Below, piece after piece: positions 16,983-26,013 of a DNA stretch of 61,627 nucleotides. The notes beneath the pieces are model-generated. The model ran no database searches and had not been told where the DNA came from. It worked only from the letters and a program-made list of their open reading frames with translations. This stretch comes from Oscillospiraceae bacterium (GTDB lineage Bacteria; Bacillota; Clostridia; Oscillospirales; CAG-272). The position numbers and the translations under genes are program-made. Numbering within the stretch: the first letter of the stretch is position 1; each line of letters starts with the position of its first letter. The stretch is from the NCBI GenBank assembly GCA_015063305.1, contig SVUJ01000013.1, forward strand, positions 1 through 61,627, written 5' to 3'.

Positions 16983-18368
16983 ATGAACACTCAGAAATTA
17001 TCGGATAAACTCACCTATTCAAAGAAATCGGTCTACGAGAGAGACGGCAAGAAAAATCTTGCCCTCGCTATGGAGTACGCCGAAAAATACAAAAGCTATC
17101 TCGATGCGGGAAAGACCGAGCGCGAGTGCGTTAAAATATCTATCGCCCTTGCCGAGGCTGCGGGATATACCGAATATAAGCTTGGCGACGACATAAAGAA
17201 GGGGGAGAAAAAATATTACAACAACCGCGGAAAAAATCTCCTTCTCTTCTCTATCGGAAAAGAGCATATAAACAACGGTATCAGAATAACCGCGGCGCAT
17301 ATCGACTCGCCCCGCATAGACCTCAAGCAATGCCCCCTTTACGAGGAGGGCGGTATGGCTTTCTTCAAGACCCACTATTACGGCGGTATCCGCAAATATC
17401 AATGGGTAGCCACTCCCCTCTCTTTGCACGGAGTATTTGCAAAGGCAGACGGCTCAGTGGTTGAGGTGAATATCGGAGAGGACGATAACGACCCGCTCTT
17501 CTATATAAACGACCTTCTTCCCCACCTCGGTCACAAGCAGGGCAAAGACCCTCTTGACGATGCCATTAAGGGAGAACAGCTCAACATTCTCGTTGGCAGC
17601 GAGCCCTATACCGACGAGGAAGAAAACTCAATAAAGCTTAACGTGCTTAAGCTCCTTAACGAAAAATACGGAATTACCGAGGACGATTTTCTCTCTGCGG
17701 AGCTCTCCGCAGTCCCTGCCGCAAAGGCGAGAGATATAGGCTTTGACCGCTCTATGATAGGCGCTTACGGTCACGATGATAGAGTGTGCGCCTACCCCGC
17801 CCTCACCGCGCTTCTTGATATGAAGGACAGCGAGCATACCGCTATGTGTATACTTGCCGACAAGGAAGAAACGGGCAGCGACGGACCGAGCGGAATGCAG
17901 AGCCAAATAATGATAGACCTCATAAACGAGATATCCTCAAAGCTTGGCGGAAATCCCGCGCTGGTAAGGGCAAACTCAAAATGCCTCTCCGCCGACGTAT
18001 CTGCCGCTTACGACCCGAATTTTCCCGACGTGTTTGAAAAGAAAAATGCGGCTATGCTTTCCTGCGGAGTGGTATTTACAAAATTCACGGGAAGCAGAGG
18101 AAAATCGGGCACGAACGACGCAAACGCAGAATTTATAGGCTGGCTTCGCGGTCTGCTCGCAAATGACGGTGTCATCTGGCAGGCGGCTGAGCTTGGAAAG
18201 GTAGACTGCGGTGGCGGCGGCACTGTTGCTAAATATATCTCGAGCCACAACATCGACACCATAGACCTCGGTGTCCCTGTGATATCTATGCACGCGCCCT
18301 ACGAGGTGATATCTAAGGCAGACCTTTACGAGGCATACAGAGCGATGCTCGCATTTTATAAATACTGA
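16983..18368 (+). CDS. M18 family zinc aminopeptidase
   Basis: A cytoplasmic dizinc aminopeptidase of the M18 (aspartyl aminopeptidase/LAP4) family, 461 residues. Metal-binding and catalytic motifs are visible: TAAHIDSPR with H106, YGHDDRVCAYPAL near residue 265, DKEETGSDGPSG, and the C-terminal VISMHAPYEVISKADLY with the last metal histidine. It sits between the transglycosylase and prfA, the place where prmC is found in many Firmicutes. Peptide specificity cannot be read from the sequence. Confidence 0.92.
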   Translation: MNTQKLSDKLTYSKKSVYERDGKKNLALAMEYAEKYKSYLDAGKTERECVKISIALAEAAGYTEYKLGDDIKKGEKKYYNNRGKNLLLFSIGKEHINNGIRITAAHIDSPRIDLKQCPLYEEGGMAFFKTHYYGGIRKYQWVATPLSLHGVFAKADGSVVEVNIGEDDNDPLFYINDLLPHLGHKQGKDPLDDAIKGEQLNILVGSEPYTDEEENSIKLNVLKLLNEKYGITEDDFLSAELSAVPAAKARDIGFDRSMIGAYGHDDRVCAYPALTALLDMKDSEHTAMCILADKEETGSDGPSGMQSQIMIDLINEISSKLGGNPALVRANSKCLSADVSAAYDPNFPDVFEKKNAAMLSCGVVFTKFTGSRGKSGTNDANAEFIGWLRGLLANDGVIWQAAELGKVDCGGGGTVAKYISSHNIDTIDLGVPVISMHAPYEVISKADLYEAYRAMLAFYKY

Positions 18369-18390
18369 TTAGACGCGACTAAGGAGTTTT

Positions 18391-19461
18391 ATGCTTAACA
18401 AACTACAGGCGGCTGAAGAAAAATATCTTAATATCGAGGCCGAGCTTGCCTCGCCCGACGTGTTCTCAAATCAAGAAAAATTTACCGCCCTGATGAAGGA
18501 ATACAAATCACTTACACCTATAATCGAAAAATTCCGCGAATATAAAAAGGCTTGCTCTGACAACGAGGAAGCAAGAATACTGATGGAAGACTCGCAAGAC
18601 CCCGAAATGAAGGAGCTTGCGACCGAGGAATTCAGGGAAACGAAACAAGCGATGGAGACTCTCTTTGAAGAGCTTAAGGTACTCCTTCTGCCCCGCGACC
18701 CTAACGACGAGAAAAACGTTATCATCGAGATACGAAGCGGTGCGGGCGGAGAGGAGGCGGCGCTCTTTGCGGCGGTACTCTACCGTATGTACACGATGTA
18801 CGCCGACACAAAGGGATTTAAGACCTCGCTTATGAACGCCAACGAGACCGAGCTGGGGGGATTCCGCGAGGTGTCCTTTACGGTCGAGGGCGACGGCGCT
18901 TATTCAAGATTTAAATTTGAAAGCGGAGTTCACCGCGTTCAGCGCGTACCCGAAACAGAATCTCAGGGCAGGATCCAGACCTCTACCGCAACGGTTGCCG
19001 TTCTCCCCGAGGTCGAGGATATCGCTATCGAAATAAATCCTGCGGACATAACTATAGAATCCTGCAAGTCAAGCGGCGCGGGCGGTCAGCATATAAACAA
19101 GACCGAGTCGGCTGTAAGACTTACGCACAAGCCCACGGGAATAGTTATAGAGTGTCAGGAGGAGCGAAGCCAGTTCAAGAACCGCGACAAGGCTATGAAA
19201 ATGCTCCGCGCCAAGCTCTACGATATGAAGCAGACCGAGCAGAACGAAAAGATAGCCTCGGACAGAAAAAGTCAGGTCGGCACGGGTGACCGAAGTGAGC
19301 GCATAAGAACTTATAACTACCCTCAGGGGCGCATCACCGACCACCGTATATCCTTGACACTTCACTCGCTCGAAAGCTTCCTTAACGGAAACATCGACGA
19401 TATGATAGACGCGCTTCTCACAGCGGACACCGCGGAAAAGCTTAAGCAAAATTCATTCTGA
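18391..19461 (+). CDS. prfA: Peptide chain release factor 1
   Basis: Recognises UAA and UAG and triggers peptide release. The 356-residue protein has the catalytic GGQ in SSGAGGQHINKTES near residue 230 and the stop-codon recognition region RVPETESQGRIQTSTATVAV. The tripeptide reads PET rather than E. coli PAT, which I recall from other clostridial RF1 proteins. The usual partner prmC, which methylates the GGQ glutamine, is not adjacent; Sua5 follows directly. AAGGAG lies before the ATG. Confidence 0.96.
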   Translation: MLNKLQAAEEKYLNIEAELASPDVFSNQEKFTALMKEYKSLTPIIEKFREYKKACSDNEEARILMEDSQDPEMKELATEEFRETKQAMETLFEELKVLLLPRDPNDEKNVIIEIRSGAGGEEAALFAAVLYRMYTMYADTKGFKTSLMNANETELGGFREVSFTVEGDGAYSRFKFESGVHRVQRVPETESQGRIQTSTATVAVLPEVEDIAIEINPADITIESCKSSGAGGQHINKTESAVRLTHKPTGIVIECQEERSQFKNRDKAMKMLRAKLYDMKQTEQNEKIASDRKSQVGTGDRSERIRTYNYPQGRITDHRISLTLHSLESFLNGNIDDMIDALLTADTAEKLKQNSF

Positions 19462-19475
19462 GAGGATTCTCTTAA

Positions 19476-20507
19476 ATGACTGAAATAATAAGAATGGACG
19501 CGCTCTCTCCCGACAGAGAGGGTATCCTCAGGGCGTCCGAAATAATAAAACGCGGCGGTCTTGTCGCCTTCCCCACCGAAACGGTATACGGTCTGGGGGC
19601 TGACGCGACCGACGCCGAGGCGGCAAAGAAAATATACGCCGCAAAGGGTCGTCCCTCGGACAACCCCTTGATAATCCATATCGCAGACCCCGAGGACGCC
19701 GAAAAATACGCCTACACGAACGAGCTTTATTATAAGCTGGCAAAAGCTTTTATGCCGGGGCCCTTGACCGTGATACTGCCGAAGCGCGACAGCATTCCCG
19801 CCTCGGTCACGGGCGGACTTGATTCGGTTGCGGTAAGGTGTCCCTCACACGCCGTTGCCAGAGAGCTTATACGCGCTTCGGGCAGGGCTATCGCCGCTCC
19901 CTCGGCAAATCTTTCGGGCTCACCCTCGCCAAGCTGCGCCGAGCACGTGATATCCGACATGACCGACCGCATAGATATGATAATAGACGGCGGTAAGTGC
20001 GATATAGGACTTGAATCCACCATCGTAAAGATAAGCGAGGATTCGGCTATCCTGCTCCGTCCGGGAGCTGTGACGTACGACGCGCTTCTTTGCGTTTGCC
20101 CAAAGGTGGAGATATCCCACGCCGTGACAGATGCCCTTGCCGAGGGTGAGCGTCCGCTATCCCCCGGTATGAAATACAGGCATTACGCGCCAAGCGCTCC
20201 GCTTATACTTCTTGACGGCAAGGACGGGGATGTTCTCGCCTTTATGAAGAAAGCTCAGCAGAGCGAGAACTGCGCCCTGATATGCTATGACGAGGACGCT
20301 GTTTCTTTAGATAACAAAAAGCTTATAATCCTCGGCTCGAAGGACGACCTCAGTGCTCAGGCAAATTCGCTCTTCTCTGCTCTCCGTCAGTCCGACAAGC
20401 TGGACGCTGACGTCATATACGCGCACCTGCCTCCCAAGGAAGGAATAGGACTTGCACTTTATAACCGTATGATACGCGCCGCGGCGCATACGGTGAAAAA
20501 AATATAA
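19476..20507 (+). CDS. tsaC: L-threonylcarbamoyladenylate synthase (Sua5/YwlC type)
   Basis: Makes threonylcarbamoyl-AMP from Thr, bicarbonate and ATP for the t6A modification at position 37 of ANN-decoding tRNAs. The 343-residue protein has the YrdC domain (FPTETVYGLGADA, AKGRPSDNPLIIHI, RAIAAPSANLSGSPSP) and, after SPGMKYRHYAP, the extra C-terminal Sua5 domain, so it is the long Sua5 type. The gene lies 14 bp after prfA, a common Firmicutes pairing. Confidence 0.94.
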   Translation: MTEIIRMDALSPDREGILRASEIIKRGGLVAFPTETVYGLGADATDAEAAKKIYAAKGRPSDNPLIIHIADPEDAEKYAYTNELYYKLAKAFMPGPLTVILPKRDSIPASVTGGLDSVAVRCPSHAVARELIRASGRAIAAPSANLSGSPSPSCAEHVISDMTDRIDMIIDGGKCDIGLESTIVKISEDSAILLRPGAVTYDALLCVCPKVEISHAVTDALAEGERPLSPGMKYRHYAPSAPLILLDGKDGDVLAFMKKAQQSENCALICYDEDAVSLDNKKLIILGSKDDLSAQANSLFSALRQSDKLDADVIYAHLPPKEGIGLALYNRMIRAAAHTVKKI

Positions 20508-20524
20508 AAACAGGACGGTACATA

Positions 20525-22771
20525 ATGGCTAAGAAAACGAAAAAAGGCTCATTTTCCGATGAACCTATAGTTTCAGCTCCCATACAAAATCAAATAATTA
20601 CCGACACCATAGAAAAGAACTATATGCCCTACGTTATGAGCGTCATAATCTCGCGAGCTATTCCCGAGATAGACGGCTTTAAGCCCGCGCACAGAAAGCT
20701 CCTTTACACTATGTATAAGATGGGGCTTCTCACGGGCAACCGCACCAAGAGCGCGAACGTAGTCGGTCAGACGATGAAGCTCAATCCTCACGGAGATATG
20801 GCTATATACGAAACTATGGTTCGTCTTACGCGCGGAAACGAGTCGCTTCTCCACCCCTTCGTTGACTCCAAGGGAAGCTTTGGTAAGCAGTATTCGTCGG
20901 ATATGAAGTTCGCCGCGTCAAGATACACCGAGGTAAAGCTTGACAGCTTTTGTAACGAGCTCTTCCGCGGCATAGATAAGAACGCAGTCGATATGGTGGA
21001 CAACTATGACAGCACGATGAAAGAGCCCGTCTTGCTCCCCACGACCTATCCCAACGTGCTGGTCACTCCCAATAAGGGTATCGCCGTCGGTATGGCATCG
21101 GATATCTGCTCCTTCAACCTCGCCGAGGTCTGTGACGGAACGATAGCCGTACTGAAAAATCCCAACATAACTACCGATAAGATCCTTGATATAATCAAAG
21201 CTCCCGACTTCCCCGGCGGCGGAGCTATAATATACGACAGAGAGGCTATGAAGCAGATATACGAAACAGGCTCGGGCTCTGTTCGTATCCGTTCAAGATA
21301 CAATTACGACAAGACCGAAAACTGTATAGATATCATTCAGATACCCTACTCCACCACGATAGAAGCTATCCTTAAGCGCATCTCCGAGCTTGTAAAGGAA
21401 GGTAAGCTCAAGGAGATAACCGACTTCCGCGACGAGATAGACCTTAACGGATTTAAGCTCACGCTCGACCTCAGACGCGGAGTAGACCCAGACAAGCTTA
21501 TGACCAAGCTCTTCAAGATGACTCCCCTTGAGGACAGCTTTAAGTGTAACTTCAATATCCTTATCGATTCCTCGCCAAGACAGCTTGGTGTTGTGGATAT
21601 AATCAAGGAATGGATACGCTTCCGTATAGGCTGTGTACGCCGTGAGCTTGAATTTGACCTCGCGAAGAAAAAAGACAAGCTCCATCTGCTTCTCGGCCTT
21701 GGAAAGATACTGCTTGACATCGACAAGGCGATAAAGATAATCCGTCATACCGAGAAGGACGAGGACGTTGTTCCCAACCTTATGCAGGGCTTCAGTATTG
21801 ACAAGATACAGGCTGATTACATCTGCGAAATAAAGCTCAGAAATCTCAATAAGGAATACATTATAAATCGCATCAACGAGATCGAGGGACTTCAGAACGA
21901 GATAGCAAAGATAGAAGAGATACTCGGCGACGAGCTGAAGATAAAGGCGCTTATCGCTTCTCAGCTTACCGATATCAAGAAAAAGTACTCTCAGCCAAGA
22001 CGTTCTCAGCTCATTCAGAGCAACGAGATAGTGGCTTATAACGAGGAAGACCACATTGAAAATTACAACGTGCGTCTTTACCTCACACGCGAGGGCTATT
22101 TCAAGAAGATCACTCTTCAGAGTCTGCGCGGAAACGATGAGCAGAAGCTCAAAGAGGGTGACAGCGTTGTCCTTACTGAGGATACCGACAATCTCTCCGA
22201 CCTTATATTTGTCACCGACAAGTGTCAGCTCTACCGCGCGAGAGCGTCGGATTTTGACTGCGTGAAGGCGTCGTCTATGGGTGATTATATCCCCGTTAAG
22301 CTCAAGATGGACGAAAACGAAAAGCCTGTATTTATGCGCGTTCAAAAGGGATATCCCGAGGGCGAGAACTTCGTATTCCTCTTTGAAAACGGCAAGGGAG
22401 TGCGCGTTCCCGTTATAAATTACGAGACCAAGGGCAACAGAAGAAAGCTTATCAACGCTTACTCATCTGCATCTCCGATATGCGGTGTGTTTTACGAAAA
22501 GGAAAAAGAGCCCTTTGAGATCATGCTCGTAAACTCCGAGGACAAGGCGATAATCGTAAAGACCTCGCTTATCCCGATAAAGAACACAAGGACCTCGGCA
22601 GGCGTTACCGTGATGACCCTTAAGAGGGGTGCGGCGCTTCGCGAATGTATAAAGGATTTCGATCCCTACTACGATACCGCCAAGGGATACCGAAAGCTGA
22701 AGATACCCGCAAGCGGTCAGCTTCTCGCCGATAAGGACATTATGTCACAACAGCTTAAAATAGATACCTAA
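20525..22771 (+). CDS. Type II DNA topoisomerase subunit A (GyrA/ParC family)
   Basis: The DNA-cleaving subunit of an ATP-dependent topoisomerase. The 748-residue protein has a winged-helix cleavage domain with the active-site tyrosine Y134 in KFAASRYTEVKL. A coiled-coil (about 400-470) and a C-terminal beta-pinwheel (about 510-740) follow. The QRRGGKG 'GyrA box' is not seen, and the length is shorter than typical GyrA, so a topoisomerase IV or non-canonical role is more likely. No gyrB/parE gene is adjacent, which is unusual for ParC. A ribosome site is weak (AGGACGG). It is the last large gene of the coaE unit. Confidence 0.9.
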   Translation: MAKKTKKGSFSDEPIVSAPIQNQIITDTIEKNYMPYVMSVIISRAIPEIDGFKPAHRKLLYTMYKMGLLTGNRTKSANVVGQTMKLNPHGDMAIYETMVRLTRGNESLLHPFVDSKGSFGKQYSSDMKFAASRYTEVKLDSFCNELFRGIDKNAVDMVDNYDSTMKEPVLLPTTYPNVLVTPNKGIAVGMASDICSFNLAEVCDGTIAVLKNPNITTDKILDIIKAPDFPGGGAIIYDREAMKQIYETGSGSVRIRSRYNYDKTENCIDIIQIPYSTTIEAILKRISELVKEGKLKEITDFRDEIDLNGFKLTLDLRRGVDPDKLMTKLFKMTPLEDSFKCNFNILIDSSPRQLGVVDIIKEWIRFRIGCVRRELEFDLAKKKDKLHLLLGLGKILLDIDKAIKIIRHTEKDEDVVPNLMQGFSIDKIQADYICEIKLRNLNKEYIINRINEIEGLQNEIAKIEEILGDELKIKALIASQLTDIKKKYSQPRRSQLIQSNEIVAYNEEDHIENYNVRLYLTREGYFKKITLQSLRGNDEQKLKEGDSVVLTEDTDNLSDLIFVTDKCQLYRARASDFDCVKASSMGDYIPVKLKMDENEKPVFMRVQKGYPEGENFVFLFENGKGVRVPVINYETKGNRRKLINAYSSASPICGVFYEKEKEPFEIMLVNSEDKAIIVKTSLIPIKNTRTSAGVTVMTLKRGAALRECIKDFDPYYDTAKGYRKLKIPASGQLLADKDIMSQQLKIDT

Positions 22772-22786
22772 AGGAGGAAGATATAA

Positions 22787-22909
22787 ATGAACAAGGAAAA
22801 GAACAGATCTAAATTCGCAACAAGATTGCTTTGTCTTGTCTTAGCGCTTGCTATGTTCGGAAGCTTTATAATATACCTGTTATACGCTTTGTTCGGCGTT
22901 TTCGGTTAA
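22787..22909 (+). CDS. 40-residue single-pass membrane peptide
   Basis: A small gene with a strong AAGGAGG site eight bases before the ATG. It starts 15 bp after the topoisomerase stop and ends ten bases before a strong terminator. The peptide starts MNKEKNRSKFATRLL, then has one hydrophobic helix of about 25 residues and ends GVFG. Positive charges at the N-terminus suggest a cytoplasmic N-terminus. I do not know the family or function; the context (last in an operon, good ribosome site, terminator) makes it likely to be translated. Confidence 0.75.
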   Translation: MNKEKNRSKFATRLLCLVLALAMFGSFIIYLLYALFGVFG

Positions 22910-22919
22910 TAGAATACAG

Positions 22920-22943
22920 AAAAAGGGGCGTATGCCCCTTTTT
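22920..22943. terminator. Bidirectional terminator
   Basis: AAAAAGGGGC and GCCCCTTTTT pair around a GTAT loop. It ends the coaE-to-topoisomerase unit on plus and the Q/N-rich gene on minus. Confidence 0.9.
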
Positions 22944-22951
22944 CTGTGAAT

Positions 22952-23146
22952 TCAAAAATTCATACAGTTTTCCAAAATTGTAGCTATCTCGTAGATGTCC
23001 TTCACAACCCAGAGCGACTTCTCCGTCCTTAAAAGATTCAGCGGTTGTTGTTCTGCTGATTCTTGTTCTGGTTGTTCTGATTGTTCTGGTTGTTCTGCTG
23101 ATTCTTGTTCTGGTTGTTCTGATTGTTCTGGTTGTTCTGCTGATTC
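22952..23146 (-). other. Coherent out-of-frame tail behind the Q/N-repeat gene, possible frameshifted C-terminus
   Basis: In the -1 frame relative to the Q/N-rich gene, an open frame of 64 codons runs from a stop inside the repeats to a TGA at 22952-22954, nine bases before the terminator. Its non-repetitive end reads TEKSLWVVKDIYEIATILEN and then CMNF, with codon use like the neighbours, in what would otherwise be an 85-base 3' untranslated stretch. It has no start codon of its own. It could be the lost C-terminus of the repeat protein after a slip in the repeats, or chance. Confidence 0.35.
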
Positions 23147-23184
23147 TTATTCTGATTGTTCTGCTGATTCTGATTGTTCTGCAT
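23038..23184 (-). CDS. Small glutamine/asparagine-repeat protein
   Basis: A 48-residue protein made almost only of Asn, Gln and a few Lys, in repeats of the QNNQNNQNKNQ type, ending NNNR. The ATG at 23184 has a GGAG site six bases before it. Copies of the 45-bp repeat differ by AAC/AAT changes that are silent in this frame but create a stop in another frame, which supports this frame as the coding one. Similar low-complexity small proteins occur in spore-forming Clostridia, some annotated as gamma-type small acid-soluble spore proteins; that link is not proven here. Confidence 0.6.
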   Translation of the reverse strand: MQNNQNQQNNQNKNQQNNQNNQNNQNKNQQNNQNNQNNQNKNQQNNNR

Positions 23185-23361
23185 TTCAATCTCCGTTCTC
23201 CGCCGACGATAATTTTCATGCAACCGCAAGTCGGCGGGGTACGGTTTGCCGATAACGTTCCGAAGCTGTGAATATTTGCGTTTCGGGACGTGTAATTCAT
23301 TTGAATTACAAATACAGTATGCAGCAAAACGTCATTGATTATACCTGCTTTTTATAAAATT

Positions 23362-23392
23362 AAAAAGGAGAACTTATCAAAAGCTCTCCTTT
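23362..23392 (-). terminator. Terminator of the membrane protein gene at 23400
   Basis: AAAGGAGAGC...TTCTCCTTTTT stem-loop just after the stop codon, T-run on the minus strand. Confidence 0.8.
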
Positions 23393-23399
23393 ATAATAT

Positions 23400-23981
23400 T
23401 TATTTCTTTTTTGCTTTATCGGGTGCTTGATAATCAAACAGTGTGGTAAGCTTTTTGTTCTTAAATCCAAGGTAATAGCCCACCCACGAGACCATCATAG
23501 CCGGCAGAATGATAAGGAAATACGACCACCAGAATGTGTTGAGCAGTTTTGCTCCTATGCTTATCGAGGTTGTAACCCCAAGATACATTCCCTCAAGCAA
23601 CAAAGTGAGAACGCTTGTTACAACACAAACACCGCCCGCCACCGTGTTTGTAGCCTTAAAGGGCGAGAACGCCGTGAATACTATCGCTATGAGGAAATTG
23701 GGGATATTGGCAACAAGAGATACCAAAAGCCCTGTATGCGGACGGTATTTCTTCTTCCCGATATCAACCGATATCCTATCCTTAGCTCCGACCTCCCAAG
23801 CGACGGTATATATAAGGAAGAGATAAAACAATATCGATATCACGCTTACAACTATAGACAGCGTATTATTAGCCGCCGCCGAGGTCGCCATCGAAAGCAT
23901 TGCTCCAAATATTGATATCGCAAATTGGTTCACGAACATTTTTATAGAGCTATAGGAATAATTATGTAAAAACTCTTTCAT
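23400..23981 (-). CDS. Hypothetical five-helix membrane protein
   Basis: Family not recognised. The 193-residue protein has about five hydrophobic helices (near residues 15-35, 42-65, 87-108, 113-137 and 150-173), a charged loop KDRISVDIGKKKYRPHTG between helices 2 and 3, and a basic tail ending KAKKK. Nothing suggests a substrate. It is monocistronic: its own terminator follows, and the divergent recombinase gene lies on the other side. No repeat or mobile-element signature flanks it. Confidence 0.75.
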   Translation of the reverse strand: MKEFLHNYSYSSIKMFVNQFAISIFGAMLSMATSAAANNTLSIVVSVISILFYLFLIYTVAWEVGAKDRISVDIGKKKYRPHTGLLVSLVANIPNFLIAIVFTAFSPFKATNTVAGGVCVVTSVLTLLLEGMYLGVTTSISIGAKLLNTFWWSYFLIILPAMMVSWVGYYLGFKNKKLTTLFDYQAPDKAKKK

Positions 23982-24162
23982 AAATCCTCCGGACTACGCA
24001 AATTATACTGTGAACGTTGCCGTTCGATATAAATTACTTATTAATTATATAAAATTTACGCCCCATTTGCAACATATTACAATGAAAATTTACATTTTAT
24101 CCACTAAATTATCACTATATGTTATATAATATAATTATAATCCTCAAAAAAGGAGAAGCAAT

Positions 24163-25170
24163 ATGTCAAATAACATACCCGCAAATTCCCTTCCCCCATT
24201 AGTAAGAGAATATGCTTCATATAAATCGGCTATTCAGAATTGCTCTGAAAAAACGGTTTCGGAATATCTTCTCGACCTGAGGACCTTTTTCCGCTATCTT
24301 CTCGCAAGAGATAAAAAAATTTCGCCAAGCTCAGAGGAGTTTGAGCAAATAGATATCAGCGGAGTTGACCTCGACTACATAAAAAATATAACCACAGAGG
24401 ATATATACGAATTTATTATGTACGCCGACAACGTCAGGGGAAATATGGCGGCGGCAAAATCGCGTAAGCTTTCGGCTGTCAAGGGTTTTTTCAAATATCT
24501 GACCACGAAACGCTTTATGCTTGAGGACAACCCTGCTATAAACATAGAATCCCCAAAAAAGAAACAGGCGCTTCCCAAATTCCTCACGCTTGAGGAGAGC
24601 CTTATGCTTCTTGATGCTGTCAAAAACGACAAGGAGTCAAAAAACCGAGTTCGTGACTACGCCATAATCACCCTCTTTTTGAATTGCGGTATGCGTGTTT
24701 CCGAGCTTGTTGGAATAGATATAAACGATATTGACCGTGAGCTTCGCTCCCTGACGGTTACGGGAAAAGGAAACAAGCAGCGCATAGTATATCTCAACGA
24801 TGCCTGTAAGGACGCGCTCCGCGATTATATGGGTGAGCGACTTGGGGAGAAATATCAGAAGGTCGATTGCCGCGCGCTCTTTCTGAGTGTGCGCTCACAG
24901 CGCATAAGCGTTAAGACCGTTCAATGGTTAGTCTATAAATATCTTGATATGGCAGGACTTGAATCCAAGCATTATTCGGTACACAAGCTAAGGCACACCG
25001 CCGCCACGCTTATGTATCAAACGGGCAACGTTGACGTGCGCGTCCTCAAGGATATCCTCGGCCACGAGCAGCTCAACACCACCCAGATATACACCCACGT
25101 AAGCAACAGAAGTATGGAAGAAGCGATGGCGCAAAACCCGCTCTCTTCCCAGAAAAAAGATGATAAATAA
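24163..25170 (+). CDS. Xer-type tyrosine recombinase
   Basis: A site-specific recombinase of 335 residues. The N-terminal SAM-like DNA-binding domain (about 1-125) is followed by a catalytic domain with the full set: R in NCGMRVSELVG, K in VTGKGNKQRIV, H and R in HKLRHTAATLM, H in ILGHEQLNTTQIY and the nucleophile tyrosine in the same block. Length and motifs fit XerC/XerD, which resolve chromosome dimers. No integrase-associated genes, att-like repeats or phage genes lie nearby, so a housekeeping role is more likely than a mobile one. AAGGAG is the ribosome site. Confidence 0.88.
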   Translation: MSNNIPANSLPPLVREYASYKSAIQNCSEKTVSEYLLDLRTFFRYLLARDKKISPSSEEFEQIDISGVDLDYIKNITTEDIYEFIMYADNVRGNMAAAKSRKLSAVKGFFKYLTTKRFMLEDNPAINIESPKKKQALPKFLTLEESLMLLDAVKNDKESKNRVRDYAIITLFLNCGMRVSELVGIDINDIDRELRSLTVTGKGNKQRIVYLNDACKDALRDYMGERLGEKYQKVDCRALFLSVRSQRISVKTVQWLVYKYLDMAGLESKHYSVHKLRHTAATLMYQTGNVDVRVLKDILGHEQLNTTQIYTHVSNRSMEEAMAQNPLSSQKKDDK

Positions 25171-25175
25171 CAACG

Positions 25176-25198
25176 CCCCGACAGAAATTCTGTCGGGG
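25176..25198. terminator. Bidirectional terminator between recombinase and tatD
   Basis: CCCCGACAGA and TCTGTCGGGG form a perfect 10-bp stem with a three-base loop, with T-rich sequence on both outer sides. Confidence 0.88.
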
Positions 25199-25209
25199 TT
25201 TCTACTTTA

Positions 25210-26013
25210 TCATATCCCAAAAAGCCCACGCGTGTTATTATAGGTCGCCTCAGCTATCTTCTCGATATCTGTTCCCTTTATCTCGGCTATAGCCGCCGCG
25301 GTGTACTCAATAAGCCCCGAATGGTTTATCCTTCCGCGGTACGGGTGCGGAGCAAGATAAGGCGCGTCGGTCTCTATAAGTATCCTCTCGGTCGGCACGC
25401 TTGCCACCACATCTCTCACTCGCGACGCGTTCTTAAAGGTCACCACTCCCGAAAAAGAGATATACCAGCCTCGCCTTATAAGCTCTGCCGCCATTTCGGC
25501 ACTTCCGCTGTAGCTGTGGAAAACTCCCCTGACGCCCTTGTGTCTTAGCACACACTCAAAGCAGTCGCCGTGCGCCTCTCTGTCGTGGATTATAACAGGC
25601 ATATCCAACTCGAGAGCCAGCTCCATCTGGGCATCAAAATATTTCATCTGAAGCTCCTTGTCAAAGCCCTCGTAATGGTAATCGAGCCCTATCTCTCCAA
25701 GCGCGACTATCTTTTTACTTTTTCTGTTTTCACTATCGCCTATGATGCCTTTGAGGGTATCGACCTCATCCGAAACGTTTCCTCGGCAATAAGCCACGTC
25801 CTCGGGGTGTATCCCCACCGCAGCGTACATATCTTCATACCTTGCCGCCTGCTCTATGCAATAAAGACTGTTCCGGTTATTCGTACCCACGTTTATCACG
25901 CCAACGACGTTCTTACCCCAAACGTCATTTTGAAGTACATTATCAGCGCCGCCCGCCTCGTCAAACCGCTTGTCGAAGTAGTGCGCGTGTGAATCAAACA
26001 GCTTTATACTCAT
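25210..26013 (-). CDS. TatD-family metal-dependent hydrolase
   Basis: A TIM-barrel metal hydrolase of 267 residues with the TatD signatures FDSHAHYFDKRF, ALGEIGLDYHYEG, VIIHDREAHGD, GVFHSYSGS and LIETDAPYLAPHPYRG. Family members are 3'-5' DNA/RNA exonucleases or D-aminoacyl-tRNA-related hydrolases (YcfH/YabD group). Like YabD in Bacillus it sits downstream of metG, here separated by gpsA, with a four-base ATGA overlap with gpsA. Last gene of the operon. Confidence 0.93.
   Translation of the reverse strand: MSIKLFDSHAHYFDKRFDEAGGADNVLQNDVWGKNVVGVINVGTNNRNSLYCIEQAARYEDMYAAVGIHPEDVAYCRGNVSDEVDTLKGIIGDSENRKSKKIVALGEIGLDYHYEGFDKELQMKYFDAQMELALELDMPVIIHDREAHGDCFECVLRHKGVRGVFHSYSGSAEMAAELIRRGWYISFSGVVTFKNASRVRDVVASVPTERILIETDAPYLAPHPYRGRINHSGLIEYTAAAIAEIKGTDIEKIAEATYNNTRGLFGI

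Noticed and set aside
22866-23327. A 153-codon Arg/Thr-repeat frame over the Q/N gene
   Set aside because: It has no SD, and the silent changes in the repeats follow the Q/N frame instead.
24163-25170. Integrase of a mobile element
   Set aside because: No att-like duplication, tRNA target, relaxase or phage genes flank it; the motifs and length fit a chromosomal Xer protein.
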